A stretch of DNA of 64,000 nt, taken from Oscillospiraceae bacterium (lineage in GTDB: Bacteria; Bacillota; Clostridia; Oscillospirales; Oscillospiraceae). The stretch covers positions 1-64,000 of the forward strand of contig CACYLY010000003.1 of NCBI GenBank assembly GCA_902775355.1, given 5' to 3'. Positions 26,080 to 33,490 of the stretch are shown one piece after another. The translations under genes and the position numbers were made by a program. The notes below the pieces were generated by a model that saw nothing but the letters and a program-made list of their open reading frames with translations, did not search any database and was not told the origin of the DNA. The first letter of the stretch is position 1, and each line of letters opens with the position of its first letter.

Positions 26080-26395
26080 GGTTTTCATATCCCCGGAGGC
26101 TGCGAGGGACTTATCGCAGATCAAGCAGTATATCTCCACGGAATTGAAGAACCGGAGCGCCGCAAACAGGATCGTCGGCAGCATTTTGAAAGATCTTCGT
26201 GAGCTGGGGCGTTATCCGGAACAAGGGCCGTCCATTGAAGCCCTCACGGGCCTTCAAACAGAGCTGCGGATGCTCTTGTGCGGAAAACAAATTGCCCTGT
26301 ACAAAATTGAAAATGAAACTGTATTCGTTGCCAGAATCATAGATGCCCGTCAGGATTATCTGCGTGTATTGTTTGGCGAAGATTATTTAGTTTGA
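26072..26395 (+). CDS. RelE/ParE-superfamily toxin
   Basis: 107 residues with the RelE/ParE fold pattern: KVFISPEAARDLSQIKQYIS, DLRELGRYPEQGPSIEAL, YKIENETVFVARIIDARQDYLRVLF. The family includes ribosome-dependent mRNA endonucleases (RelE, YafQ) and gyrase poisons (ParE); the sequence alone does not decide, though the long helical N-terminus is ParE-like. It overlaps the antitoxin by 8 bp. The module lies between two copies of a tRNA-Ala 3' end. Confidence 0.86.
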   Translation: MNKVFISPEAARDLSQIKQYISTELKNRSAANRIVGSILKDLRELGRYPEQGPSIEALTGLQTELRMLLCGKQIALYKIENETVFVARIIDARQDYLRVLFGEDYLV

Positions 26396-26400
26396 GGGAA

Positions 26401-26474
26401 TGTGTTTCACCGTGAGACACATTTCGGGCAACGAAAAAGGCCGCTTTCACGAATGAACGTAAAAACGGCCTTTT
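26401..26474 (+). terminator. tandem hairpins after toxin gene
   Basis: First a hairpin TGTGTTTCA/TGAGACACA (26401-26421), then AAAAGGCCG/CGGCCTTTT (26435-26443 with 26466-26474) ending in T-run, the latter a good intrinsic terminator. Confidence 0.8.
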
Positions 26475-26664
26475 GTTATCCTTTGTTTTTACGGATGTAC
26501 CCAGATGAACGGGCGCGTGAGATACTACCCTGCTGGCAGAGATTGAGAAAACACCCTCTCATCCTGCGTACCGAACGGGAGAAAACAAATTCATCTCATT
26601 TGTTCCTTTTTCATTAAATCATGCTATATTCCTAACAAGTTTGAGGCAATATTCCCGGCCCGCT

Positions 26665-26724
26665 TGGGAGAGCGTACGGTTCGCATCCGTAAGGTCAAGG
26701 GTTCGAATCCCTCCGTCTCCACCA
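26665..26724 (+). repeat. 60-bp direct repeat of tRNA-Ala 3' end (tRNA fragment)
   Basis: Identical base for base to 25547-25606, from D-arm to encoded CCA. The 5' quarter of the tRNA is missing and replaced by unrelated sequence, so this is not a functional tRNA. With the intact gene it brackets the toxin-antitoxin module like attL/attR of an island. Confidence 0.95.
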
Positions 26725-27035
26725 CAAAGCGCCGCTGACGCGGCTAAGATAGGAGATAATGGAGAACAGATAAGATCGAATAGAGAAAACGCAGCATTGC
26801 GGCGTTTCTGTACGATTCACTATTCTCCGTTATCTTTTTCTATTTAGCGAGCTCATTTATGCTGACGAAGAATAACACTTCGGCCAGCCGTTTCCGCCAA
26901 TGAACCGCTGTTTTGCTCGAGCCCGATCAGGACTATGATCCGGGTGAAAACGTGGCGCTTCCATGCCGAACGATCGTCCGGAGATGAATTGGCTCCTGAT
27001 CGCTTCCATCAACACCGCAAAGGATATTATTCAGA
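26725..27035. repeat. gene-free stretch with an 80-bp imperfect palindrome
   Basis: AGATAATGGAGAA (from 26754) is the near inverse complement of TTCTCCGTTATCT (to 26835), with an inner AAACGC/GCGTTT stem, so 26754-26835 folds into one long imperfect hairpin. Beyond it to 27035 I see no gene and no other signal. Confidence 0.55.
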
Positions 27036-27425
27036 ATGAACAAGCAAGAGATCGTACAGAAGCTGCAAGAGATCGGGCTTCCCAAAGAGGAATATTGGGT
27101 CGTTGCCGGAGGCGCAATGGTGCTCTACGGGATCAGGGAGCAGACCCGGGATATTGATCTCGGCTGCAGCAAAACGCTGGCTGACCGTCTTGAAGCAGAC
27201 GGTTATCCTGTCGAACGTCTGACGGACGGCAGCAGACGGATTGCGATCGGCAAAGACGTTGAGCTGTTTGAAGGCTGGCTCTATGACCGCATTGAAATGT
27301 GGGAAGGTCTTCCGGTCATCTCATGCAAGGGTCTTGTCATGATGAAAGAATCGCTCGGCAGAGAAAAGGATCTTACAGACATCGAGGCGATCAAAAAATA
27401 CATGGCAGAGCAAAAGAGCGACTGA
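27036..27425 (+). CDS. minimal nucleotidyltransferase-fold protein
   Basis: 129 residues. VVAGGAMVLYGIREQTRDIDLGCS is the pattern of the nucleotidyltransferase (MNT/AbiEii-like) superfamily, with GG near residue 24 and the metal-binding D-x-D in RDIDLG. The C-terminal half (DVELFEGWLYDRIEMWEGLPV) matches small proteins of this class, which often sit in accessory islands as antitoxin-like or defence partners. No partner toxin is adjacent. Start ATG 27036 has a poor ribosome site (TTATTCAGA). Function unknown. Confidence 0.7.
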   Translation: MNKQEIVQKLQEIGLPKEEYWVVAGGAMVLYGIREQTRDIDLGCSKTLADRLEADGYPVERLTDGSRRIAIGKDVELFEGWLYDRIEMWEGLPVISCKGLVMMKESLGREKDLTDIEAIKKYMAEQKSD

Positions 27426-27450
27426 ATCTTCCCCATGCGTTTGGCTCCAT

Positions 27451-27538
27451 CTGTCAAAACCGCTGCTCCGTCTTTTCGTACCCGCTTCATAAAGCGAAAA
27501 TCCTGTCGATGAAAGTCGGCAGGATTTTCGCTTTGTAT
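27451..27538 (+). repeat. 88-bp direct repeat, copy A, containing a terminator hairpin
   Basis: Begins CTGTCAAAACCGCTGCTCCG, 25 bp after the nucleotidyltransferase stop. Contains GCGAAAATCCTG / CAGGATTTTCGC. Copy B at 28483 has only about six differences. Confidence 0.9.
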
Positions 27539-27628
27539 CATTCATTCTCACGCATTAAGTATTCAGTAATCATCATACAACGAGAGGGTTTTGTCAATGA
27601 ATACTAAAGACTGAAACATGAATTATTG

Positions 27629-27657
27629 TTGTGAAATCGGACGTTTTCCGGTATAAT
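27629..27657 (+). promoter_or_regulatory. promoter of metallopeptidase gene
   Basis: TTGTGA, 17-bp spacer, TATAAT (27652-27657); leaves an ~80-nt leader before ATG 27746. Confidence 0.75.
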
Positions 27658-27745
27658 ACGGCTGGTGATAATCTAAAAGAAACGGTTCTTTCAAAGGCCT
27701 GAAACGTATGAATTCCCGAATCCTTCTGTACTTGAGGAGCATCGT

Positions 27746-28456
27746 ATGGAGTATATTTTTGCCGTTCAAAACCACCGCGAGTTTGAAGATTTCTCGCGGT
27801 TTTCAAGACAATATAAAGATGTCATTTCAGATTACATTGATTTTCTTGTAAGCAGCTATCAGGTAAAGGATCTTCCCCGCTGCATTGTTCTAGCGAGCGC
27901 GAAAACCGCAACCGAACAGATCAGTGATATCCCTATCCCTGCGTATACCAACGATTACCGTATTGTTTTTACGCCGGAGCTTGATACTTGGAAGCGTTTG
28001 TATCTTCGCCAGTTAGATCGTTACGAGACGGATGCGCAGGTAAATGAGATACGGGCTTATTATGAGACGTCAACAAACGATCACCATCTGCTTCAAATCA
28101 TTGGACACGAGCTTGCTCACCACAGTGATATATTTTCAGATGAAGCATATGAAAACGGCGGCGCCTGGTTTGAAGAAGGAGCCGTTGAATATATCAGCTG
28201 CAAGTATTTTCTGACAGCACGCGAATTTGACGAAGCAGTACAGATCAGCAAAAAACTTGTGGAATTGTATGAGAGAACGCATCCCGAACGTCCTCTCTCA
28301 CTCTTTGGAAATACAAAAGATTTCGCAACGATCCATTATGATTATCGCCGTGCTTTTTTAAGGATATTCTACGCGTTCGATCGCTGCGGCGGCAGTATAG
28401 CGTCCTCATTGCAGCATTATGCCACCGCACCGGGCTTGTTGCTTGAAGACAAATAA
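27746..28456 (+). CDS. putative zinc metallopeptidase (HExxH), unknown family
   Basis: 236 residues, no signal peptide. IGHELAHHSD gives an HExxH zinc site near residue 125, and WFEEGAVEYIS about 25 residues later supplies the third-ligand Glu of a gluzincin (E-E-G-x-x-E). The rest is not recognised. Lower GC than the surrounding core genes suggests acquisition. Ribosome site is GAGGAGC just before ATG 27746. It stands alone, with its own promoter, between two copies of an 88-bp repeat. Confidence 0.75.
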   Translation: MEYIFAVQNHREFEDFSRFSRQYKDVISDYIDFLVSSYQVKDLPRCIVLASAKTATEQISDIPIPAYTNDYRIVFTPELDTWKRLYLRQLDRYETDAQVNEIRAYYETSTNDHHLLQIIGHELAHHSDIFSDEAYENGGAWFEEGAVEYISCKYFLTAREFDEAVQISKKLVELYERTHPERPLSLFGNTKDFATIHYDYRRAFLRIFYAFDRCGGSIASSLQHYATAPGLLLEDK

Positions 28457-28482
28457 GGATCGCCGCGAGTGATCGAATCCGT

Positions 28483-28569
28483 CTGTCAAAACCGCTGATC
28501 CGTCTCTTCGTACCCGCTTCATAAAGCGAAAACCCTGTCGATGAAAGTCTGCAGGATTTTTCTTTGTAT
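28483..28569 (+). repeat. 88-bp direct repeat, copy B
   Basis: Begins CTGTCAAAACCGCTGATCCG, 26 bp after the metallopeptidase stop; about 93% identical to copy A. The hairpin is kept but its distal arm has decayed (CAGGATTTTTCT). Confidence 0.9.
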
Positions 28570-28579
28570 GCTTCCTTCC

Positions 28580-29545
28580 TCAGGGCGCTTTCAGCCGGAT
28601 CCCGCTTATTGCCACGTAGCCCTGCCGGTCCTGCACCTGGATCCGGGCGTAGTCCCCCGCCCAGCCCAGGACGGAAAACGACGTTCCCCGGGCGATCAGC
28701 GCCAGGACCTCGGCCCCGGCCTCCGGCGCGGCCAGCAGGGAGAGGGTCTCCTCGCAGTCCGGCTCAAAGACGGTCTGCCGGTTCAGCGGGAACGGCAGGC
28801 GCTCCAGATCCTCATAGGGATAGGGCTCCGCGTCCGAAAAGTGCCACCACTCCCCGGCATAGGGCACGAAGCCCGCCTCTTCCATGGTCCGCTCCAGAAG
28901 CCTTGCGTGCCGCCCCGCCGTCTCGGACACGTCGCTGTAGTCCCTGTCCGCCAGCGGGGAGAAATCGTCAAAGCCGGTGGGCATCTCCACGGGCGAGCCG
29001 TCCGGCCGCACCAGCGTCAGGTCCACGGTGCCCCCGTTGGCGTGGGAGGAATGGCCGGTATAGGGGTTCGCCACGTATCTCCCGTCGGGCACGGCCTCCC
29101 AAAGCCTGAACTGGGCTTCGGCGGGACGGTAGGCGTCCCAGATCTTCAGGCCGCAGCCCTCCGCCGCCAGCGCGTCCTGCGCCTTCCGCAGCTTCTTTAC
29201 CGTGCCGTAGCGCAGCCAGGCGTCAGAAAAATCATAGATCGTCTGTCCCGTGAAGTTGTCCGGCGAGGCGTAGCGCAGCTCCACGATCAGCGCCGGGATC
29301 CAGTCCGTCACGCAGACCAGCTCGCTGTCCGGGGGCTCGATCCTGCGGACCTCCGGCGACGAGGCGGGCGTCGGCACAGGCTCGGAGCTCGGCTCCGGAC
29401 TCGGAGTCGGCGTTTCCACCTCCACGAGGGCGGGGAAATCGGCTGTGTCGCTCTCTTCCGTCTGCGGCGCCGCCTCGCCGCTCCCTCCGCAGGCGGCCAG
29501 AGCCAGCAGCAGCCCCGCCATCATCCCGGCCAGGATCCTTTTCAC
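28580..29545 (-). CDS. VanX-like D-Ala-D-Ala dipeptidase lipoprotein with SH3 domain
   Basis: 321 residues. Lipoprotein signal (MKRILAGMMAGLLLALAACG), a Pro/Ser linker to about residue 65, then the peptidase M15D core: IWDAYRPAEAQ, zinc ligands in SSHANGGTVDL and EWWHF. The last ~65 residues are a bacterial SH3-type domain (VLALIARGTSFSVLGWAGDYARIQV). VanX enzymes hydrolyse D-Ala-D-Ala, which in van clusters depletes the vancomycin target; here it is exported and alone, so peptidoglycan turnover is more likely. Start is GTG behind GGGGGTGAGG. Confidence 0.85.
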   Translation of the reverse strand: MKRILAGMMAGLLLALAACGGSGEAAPQTEESDTADFPALVEVETPTPSPEPSSEPVPTPASSPEVRRIEPPDSELVCVTDWIPALIVELRYASPDNFTGQTIYDFSDAWLRYGTVKKLRKAQDALAAEGCGLKIWDAYRPAEAQFRLWEAVPDGRYVANPYTGHSSHANGGTVDLTLVRPDGSPVEMPTGFDDFSPLADRDYSDVSETAGRHARLLERTMEEAGFVPYAGEWWHFSDAEPYPYEDLERLPFPLNRQTVFEPDCEETLSLLAAPEAGAEVLALIARGTSFSVLGWAGDYARIQVQDRQGYVAISGIRLKAP

Positions 29546-29565
29546 GCCCTCACCCCCTTTTTAAT

Positions 29566-29594
29566 ATTGTACCATGTTTCCGGAAGCCTGTCAC
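29566..29594 (-). promoter_or_regulatory. promoter of VanX-like gene
   Basis: Minus-strand GTGACA, 17-bp spacer, TACAAT (29571-29566). Confidence 0.7.
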
Positions 29595-29661
29595 GGATTC
29601 TTTTCCGGCGGCGGTGCTTGCCGCCTGCTGTAAACGGCGGGACGGGCGCGCATGTTTTCTG

Positions 29662-29690
29662 TTGTCAGCCGGGAGGCCGGATGCTATAAT
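29662..29690 (+). promoter_or_regulatory. promoter of acetyltransferase pair
   Basis: TTGTCA, 17-bp spacer, TATAAT (29685-29690), 36 bp before the ATG. Confidence 0.85.
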
Positions 29691-29726
29691 GCTCTCAACA
29701 GAGCGGCTGTTGGGAGGCGCAGAAGC

Positions 29727-30191
29727 ATGGGCAAAGAAGAGACGATCTTTCGGGCGGGGCCGGCGGACAGCAGCACGCTGGCCGCGCTGGCGGGGCGGCT
29801 GTGGCTCCGCGCCGATCCCGCGGCCTTGGAAGCGGAATTCGCTGACCTGACGGAGCGCGGGGATGCGGCCTGCTTCCTTTGCTGCGCGGAGGGCCGCGCC
29901 GTGGGCTTCGCCCAGAGCTCTTTGCTGCACGACTATGTAGAGGGCACGGATTCCTCCCCCGTGGGCTATCTGGAGGGGATCTTTGTGCTGCCGGAGTATC
30001 GGAACCAGGGGCTTGCCGCCGCCCTGCTCGCCCGCTGCGAAAGCTGGGCCCGGGAACAGGGCTGCGCAGAATTTGCCAGCGACTGCGAGCTGGGCAACGA
30101 CGGCAGTCTTGCCTTTCACCTGGCCCTGGGCTTTGATGAGGCCAACCGCATCATCTGCTTCAGGAAAGCTCTCAGACGAGGGGGAGGATGA
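29727..30191 (+). CDS. AAC(6')-I-like aminoglycoside N-acetyltransferase (GNAT)
   Basis: 154-residue GNAT enzyme. The stretch VEGTDSSPVGYLEGIFVLPE, the acetyl-CoA loop YRNQGLAAALL and FASDCELGNDGS followed by GFDEANRIICF closely follow the AAC(6')-I pattern as I recall it. These enzymes acetylate the 6'-amino group of aminoglycosides; many chromosomal members have other natural roles. GGGAGG lies 9 nt before ATG 29727. A second GNAT gene follows 4 bp after the stop, so they are co-transcribed. Confidence 0.82.
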   Translation: MGKEETIFRAGPADSSTLAALAGRLWLRADPAALEAEFADLTERGDAACFLCCAEGRAVGFAQSSLLHDYVEGTDSSPVGYLEGIFVLPEYRNQGLAAALLARCESWAREQGCAEFASDCELGNDGSLAFHLALGFDEANRIICFRKALRRGGG

Positions 30192-30195
30192 CGAC

Positions 30196-30780
30196 ATGGA
30201 GCGCTTCTATTATGAACAGCCGGGCCCGGACCGGGCAGCGGACGCCATCGCTTTCATCCGGGAATTCTACGAATACGCCTCTGAAATCAACGGCGTCGGC
30301 GGTCTGCACCGCTATCTGGACGACTATCCCGGCTGGCTCAAAAAACTGGCGGAGGACTATGTAAGGGAGCCCAGCGAAGAGAAAGTGCCGGCCAGGACCT
30401 ATTTTCTGGTCCGGGAGAGCGACGGGCGGATCCTGGGCATGAGCAATATTCGCCTGGCGCTGAACGCAAAGCTGCGGGAATACGGCGGCAACATCGGCTA
30501 CTGCATCCGACCCACGGAACGGGGAAAGGGATATAACAAGATCAATCTCTATCAGGCCCTGAAGGTCTGCGATCAGTATGAGATCGCCGAAGTGCTTCTG
30601 GACGCCAACCTGGACAATCCCGCCTCCTGGAAGACCATGGAGGCCCTGGGCGGAGAACGGATCGGGGAACACTTCGACGCGGTCTTCGATCATGCCATGC
30701 TGGTTGATTACCGGATCGACGTGAAAAAAGCCCTGGCGGAGCATAGCGAATATGAGCAGCTCGTCCTTTCTCCGCGATAG
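30196..30780 (+). CDS. GNAT family N-acetyltransferase
   Basis: 194 residues. Acetyl-CoA site in the form YCIRPTERGKGYNKINLYQA, preceded by the beta strands FLVRESDGRILGMSNIRLAL and followed by LLDANLDNPASWKTMEALGG, the usual GNAT ending. Substrate unknown; it resembles the DUF-type predicted acetyltransferases often found singly in Firmicutes. Start ATG 30196 has GGGGAGGA upstream. Downstream partner of the AAC(6')-like gene. Confidence 0.85.
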   Translation: MERFYYEQPGPDRAADAIAFIREFYEYASEINGVGGLHRYLDDYPGWLKKLAEDYVREPSEEKVPARTYFLVRESDGRILGMSNIRLALNAKLREYGGNIGYCIRPTERGKGYNKINLYQALKVCDQYEIAEVLLDANLDNPASWKTMEALGGERIGEHFDAVFDHAMLVDYRIDVKKALAEHSEYEQLVLSPR

Positions 30781-30822
30781 GCCGCGCTTCTCCGAGCGGA
30801 GATGTCTCATGCCGTCTTGAGC

Positions 30823-30851
30823 TTGCCAAGCGCGGCGCTTTCTGCTACAAT
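30823..30851 (+). promoter_or_regulatory. promoter of the TlpA redox operon
   Basis: TTGCCA, 17-bp spacer, TACAAT (30846-30851), 56 bp before the ATG. Confidence 0.75.
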
Positions 30852-30907
30852 CAAGTTGGAACAACAGCTGCCGAAAGGCGGCAAAAAATCATGAAGGAGG
30901 ACTTGTG

Positions 30908-31831
30908 ATGAAACGCATTTGCTTTTTGCTTGCCATGCTTCTACTGCTGGGCTGCCTGAGCGCCTGCGGTGAAAAGGCCCCGGCGGAGAATCCCGCTCCC
31001 GCAGCGGAGGAGCCCGCCCCCGCGGCGGAAGAACCCGCTCCCGCGACGGAAGAACCCACACCGGAGCCTACACCGGAGCCTACGCCCGAGCCCACGCCTG
31101 AACCCACACCCGAGCCGACTCCCGAGCCCGTTGATGTGAATGTTTACCTGGAGGATTTCACCGTGCAGACCGCTGACGGCGGGACCTTCACCCTGTCCGA
31201 GGCGCTGCAGGATCACGAGCTGGTGCTCATCAACATCTTTGCCACCTGGTGCGGCCCCTGCGCCTGGGAATTCCCCTACATGCAGGAGGCCTGGGAGCAG
31301 AGCGCTGACAAGGTCGCCGTCATCGCGCTCTCCATCGAGCCCACGGACTCGGACGAGGTCCTGCGGAACTATGCCAGGGACATGGGCCTCACCTTCCCCA
31401 TGGCCAACATCGAGGGCACCGATCTGGCCCGCTTCTCTCCCGGCTACATCCCCGTTACGGTCCTGGTAGACCGCAACTTCCGGGTGGCCGCCACGGAGGG
31501 CGGCGCCCAGTCCTCCACCCAGGCCTTCCTGGATCTCTTCGAGCTCTACACCGGCCCCGATTACAATCCCGGGATCAGCTGGTACAGCCTCAGATTCATT
31601 GACAACAACTACGATCCCATGAGCGGCATCACGGTCACCTTCTGCGACGATACGGCCTGCACCCCCGTCGTGAGCGACGAGGAGGGCATGGTCTACTTCA
31701 ACGGCCCCAATGCCCGCTACCATGTGCAGGTCGTCAGCATCCCCGAGGGCTATGAGCTGGTGGATCCGGGCGATTTTGAGGCCGAGCCCTATAGCCAGAA
31801 CTACACCATCATGCTGAGGAAGCTCGGATGA
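30908..31831 (+). CDS. TlpA/ResA-like thioredoxin-fold lipoprotein
   Basis: 307 residues. A lipoprotein signal with Cys in LLLGCLSACGE is followed by a repetitive linker (AAEEPAP and about six PTPE repeats, residues 25-75) and a TlpA domain with redox motif ATWCGPC. The last ~80 residues form a small extra beta domain (VTFCDDTACTPVVSDEEGMV). It probably moves electrons or reduces disulfides outside the membrane. First gene of a four-gene operon: its stop overlaps the next ATG. AAGGAGG precedes ATG 30908. Confidence 0.9.
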   Translation: MKRICFLLAMLLLLGCLSACGEKAPAENPAPAAEEPAPAAEEPAPATEEPTPEPTPEPTPEPTPEPTPEPTPEPVDVNVYLEDFTVQTADGGTFTLSEALQDHELVLINIFATWCGPCAWEFPYMQEAWEQSADKVAVIALSIEPTDSDEVLRNYARDMGLTFPMANIEGTDLARFSPGYIPVTVLVDRNFRVAATEGGAQSSTQAFLDLFELYTGPDYNPGISWYSLRFIDNNYDPMSGITVTFCDDTACTPVVSDEEGMVYFNGPNARYHVQVVSIPEGYELVDPGDFEAEPYSQNYTIMLRKLG

Positions 31832-31968
31832 CGCGGAAGCAGGCGCTGTGGGCGGCGCTGTTCTGCGCGGCGGCGGTGCTGATCGTTCTGGGCGTCCTGA
31901 ACGGGGGCGCCCGGGACGTGCTGGCCAAGGCCGTCAAGATCTGCTCGGAGTGTATCGGCCTTGGCTGA
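31828..31968 (+). CDS. CD1871A-family CXXC membrane mini-protein
   Basis: 46 residues, read directly from the DNA: one membrane helix (WAALFCAAAVLIVLGVLNGG) and a C-terminal CXXC in KAVKICSECIGLG. This matches the small CD1871A-type proteins that accompany membrane Fe-S/TlpA modules in Clostridia. ATG overlaps the upstream TGA (ATGA), and its stop overlaps the next frame, so all are coupled. Likely a redox or cofactor partner of the Fe-S protein. Confidence 0.8.
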   Translation: MTRKQALWAALFCAAAVLIVLGVLNGGARDVLAKAVKICSECIGLG

Positions 31969-32848
31969 ACGCCGCAAAAAGCCCATGACCCGGCGGCTGG
32001 TCCAGCTCTACTCGGCCCTGCTCTACAACGCCCACCTGAAGGGCTTCGCCGAGGGGCAGATCTACACCGGCCCGCTGAAAAACCTGTGTGTCCCGGGGCT
32101 CAACTGCTACTCCTGCCCGGGGGCCGTGGGCGCCTGCCCGCTGGGCTCCCTGCAGAACGCGGTGGCCGCCTCCGCCGACCGGCCGGCCTTCTACGTGGTG
32201 GGACTGCTGCTCCTCTTCGGCCTGCTGCTGGGCCGTGTGATCTGCGGCTTTCTGTGCCCCTTCGGGCTGCTGCAGGAGCTGCTGCACAAGCTCCCCACGA
32301 AAAAAGTGAAAAAGAGCCCGCTGACGCGGAAGCTCAGCTGGCTCAAATACGGCGTTCTGGTGATTTTCGCCCTGGCGATCCCGGCCTGGTTTGCCCTGCA
32401 GCGCCTGCCCCTGCCGGGCTTCTGCAAGTTCATCTGCCCCGCCGGGACCCTGGAGGGCGCGGTGATGCTGCTGCTCCACCCGTCCAACGGCGCCCTGCGG
32501 GCCATGACCGGCGGGCTCTTCTGGTGGAAGTTCAGCCTGATGCTGCTGATCCTGACCGCCTGCGTGTTCGTTTTCCGGGCCTTCTGCCGCTTCCTCTGCC
32601 CCCTGGGCGCGCTCTACAGTCTGCTGTCCCGCCTGGCGCTGCTGGGCGTGAAGGTGGACGGGGAGCGCTGTGTGGACTGCGGCGCCTGCCTCCGGGTCTG
32701 CCCCATGGACATCCGCACTGTGGGCGACCGGGAATGCGTCCACTGCGGGACCTGTATCGACGTCTGCCCCACCAGGGCCATCTCCTTCCGTGCCGGGAAG
32801 ATCGTGCTGCGGGGTCCCGCCCTTTCGGAGAGGGGGGATCGGCCGTGA
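31961..32848 (+). CDS. NapH/CcoG-like membrane 4Fe-4S protein
   Basis: About 295 residues. N-terminal cysteine motifs CYSCPGAVGACPLG and CGFLCPFG, four hydrophobic helices, then FICPAG, FLCPLG and a C-terminal two-cluster ferredoxin (CVDCGACLRVCP and CVHCGTCIDVCP, about residues 230-275). NapH-type proteins pass electrons across the membrane to periplasmic redox partners, here probably the two TlpA proteins. The frame opens with TTG 31961, overlapping the previous stop; ATG 31985 is an alternative start. Both have weak ribosome sites, in line with translational coupling. Confidence 0.88.
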   Translation: MAERRKKPMTRRLVQLYSALLYNAHLKGFAEGQIYTGPLKNLCVPGLNCYSCPGAVGACPLGSLQNAVAASADRPAFYVVGLLLLFGLLLGRVICGFLCPFGLLQELLHKLPTKKVKKSPLTRKLSWLKYGVLVIFALAIPAWFALQRLPLPGFCKFICPAGTLEGAVMLLLHPSNGALRAMTGGLFWWKFSLMLLILTACVFVFRAFCRFLCPLGALYSLLSRLALLGVKVDGERCVDCGACLRVCPMDIRTVGDRECVHCGTCIDVCPTRAISFRAGKIVLRGPALSERGDRP

Positions 32849-33417
32849 AGAACTCCGTCAGCCGTCTGCTCTGGACCCTGGCCCTGCTCCTGCTGGCCGC
32901 GGTGCTGGTGTTTGTAAATCTGCCGGAAGCGAAGCCTGTCCCCCAGGTCCCGCCGCCGGACGAAGCGCCCGCCGAGGCCGAGCCCCTTCCCCGGGGCTCG
33001 CAGCCCGGCGAGGAACTGCCGGATTTTACCGTCCGCTGTCTGGACGGCAGTGAATTCTCCCTCTCCGCCCAGCGGGGCAAGGTGGTGGTGATCAATCTCT
33101 GGGCCACCTGGTGCACCCCCTGCGTCAAGGAGCTGCCGGATTTTGACCGGCTGCAGCGGGAGTATCCGGACGAGGTGGCCGTGCTGGCCCTGCACTCCCC
33201 TCCCGTGACCACGGACGTGCAGGACTGGCTCTCCGCCTTTTCCTACGAGATCCCCTTTGCCGTGGATGAGGACGGCAGCGTCGGCGCGCTGCTGAACGCC
33301 TCCACCATCCTGCCCCAGACCGTGATCGTCGGCCCCACAGGCGTTGTGAGCTACAACCAGTCCGGCGCTCTCGGCTACGAAAAGCTCCTGACGCTGGTGG
33401 AAGAGGCCCGCGGCTGA
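32845..33417 (+). CDS. TlpA-like thioredoxin-fold protein, membrane anchored
   Basis: 190 residues. N-terminal helix (LLWTLALLLLAAVLVFVNL), Pro/Glu spacer, then TlpA domain with LPDFTVRCLDGSEFSLSAQR and redox motif ATWCTPC, ending STILPQTVIVGPTGVV. GTG 32845 overlaps the Fe-S gene stop by 4 bp and has AGGGGGGATC upstream. It lacks the lipobox and the extra C-terminal domain of the first TlpA protein. Last gene of the operon. Confidence 0.9.
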   Translation: MKNSVSRLLWTLALLLLAAVLVFVNLPEAKPVPQVPPPDEAPAEAEPLPRGSQPGEELPDFTVRCLDGSEFSLSAQRGKVVVINLWATWCTPCVKELPDFDRLQREYPDEVAVLALHSPPVTTDVQDWLSAFSYEIPFAVDEDGSVGALLNASTILPQTVIVGPTGVVSYNQSGALGYEKLLTLVEEARG

Positions 33418-33437
33418 ACGCGAAACCCCTACCCGAC

Positions 33438-33467
33438 AAAAAACGCAGCCTTGCGGCTGCGTTTTTT
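33438..33467. terminator. terminator of the redox operon
   Basis: AAAAAACGCAGCC pairs with GGCTGCGTTTTTT around TTGC; symmetric, so it also ends the convergent lipoprotein gene. Confidence 0.93.
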
Positions 33468-33490
33468 TGCGCTGTTTCGTTTTTTTCGTC

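Noticed and set aside
26665..26724. Second tRNA-Ala gene
   Set aside because: The 5' acceptor strand and most of the D-arm are missing, so it cannot fold as a tRNA; treated as a repeat.
26963..27157. Small frame overlapping the nucleotidyltransferase start
   Set aside because: Overlaps the better-supported gene in another frame and has no ribosome site or family.
28580..29545. Vancomycin resistance cluster
   Set aside because: Only a VanX-like protein is present, exported; no VanH, VanA or VanRS genes nearby.
31060..31132. Tandem DNA repeat as CRISPR or satellite
   Set aside because: It codes the PTPE linker of a lipoprotein, in frame.
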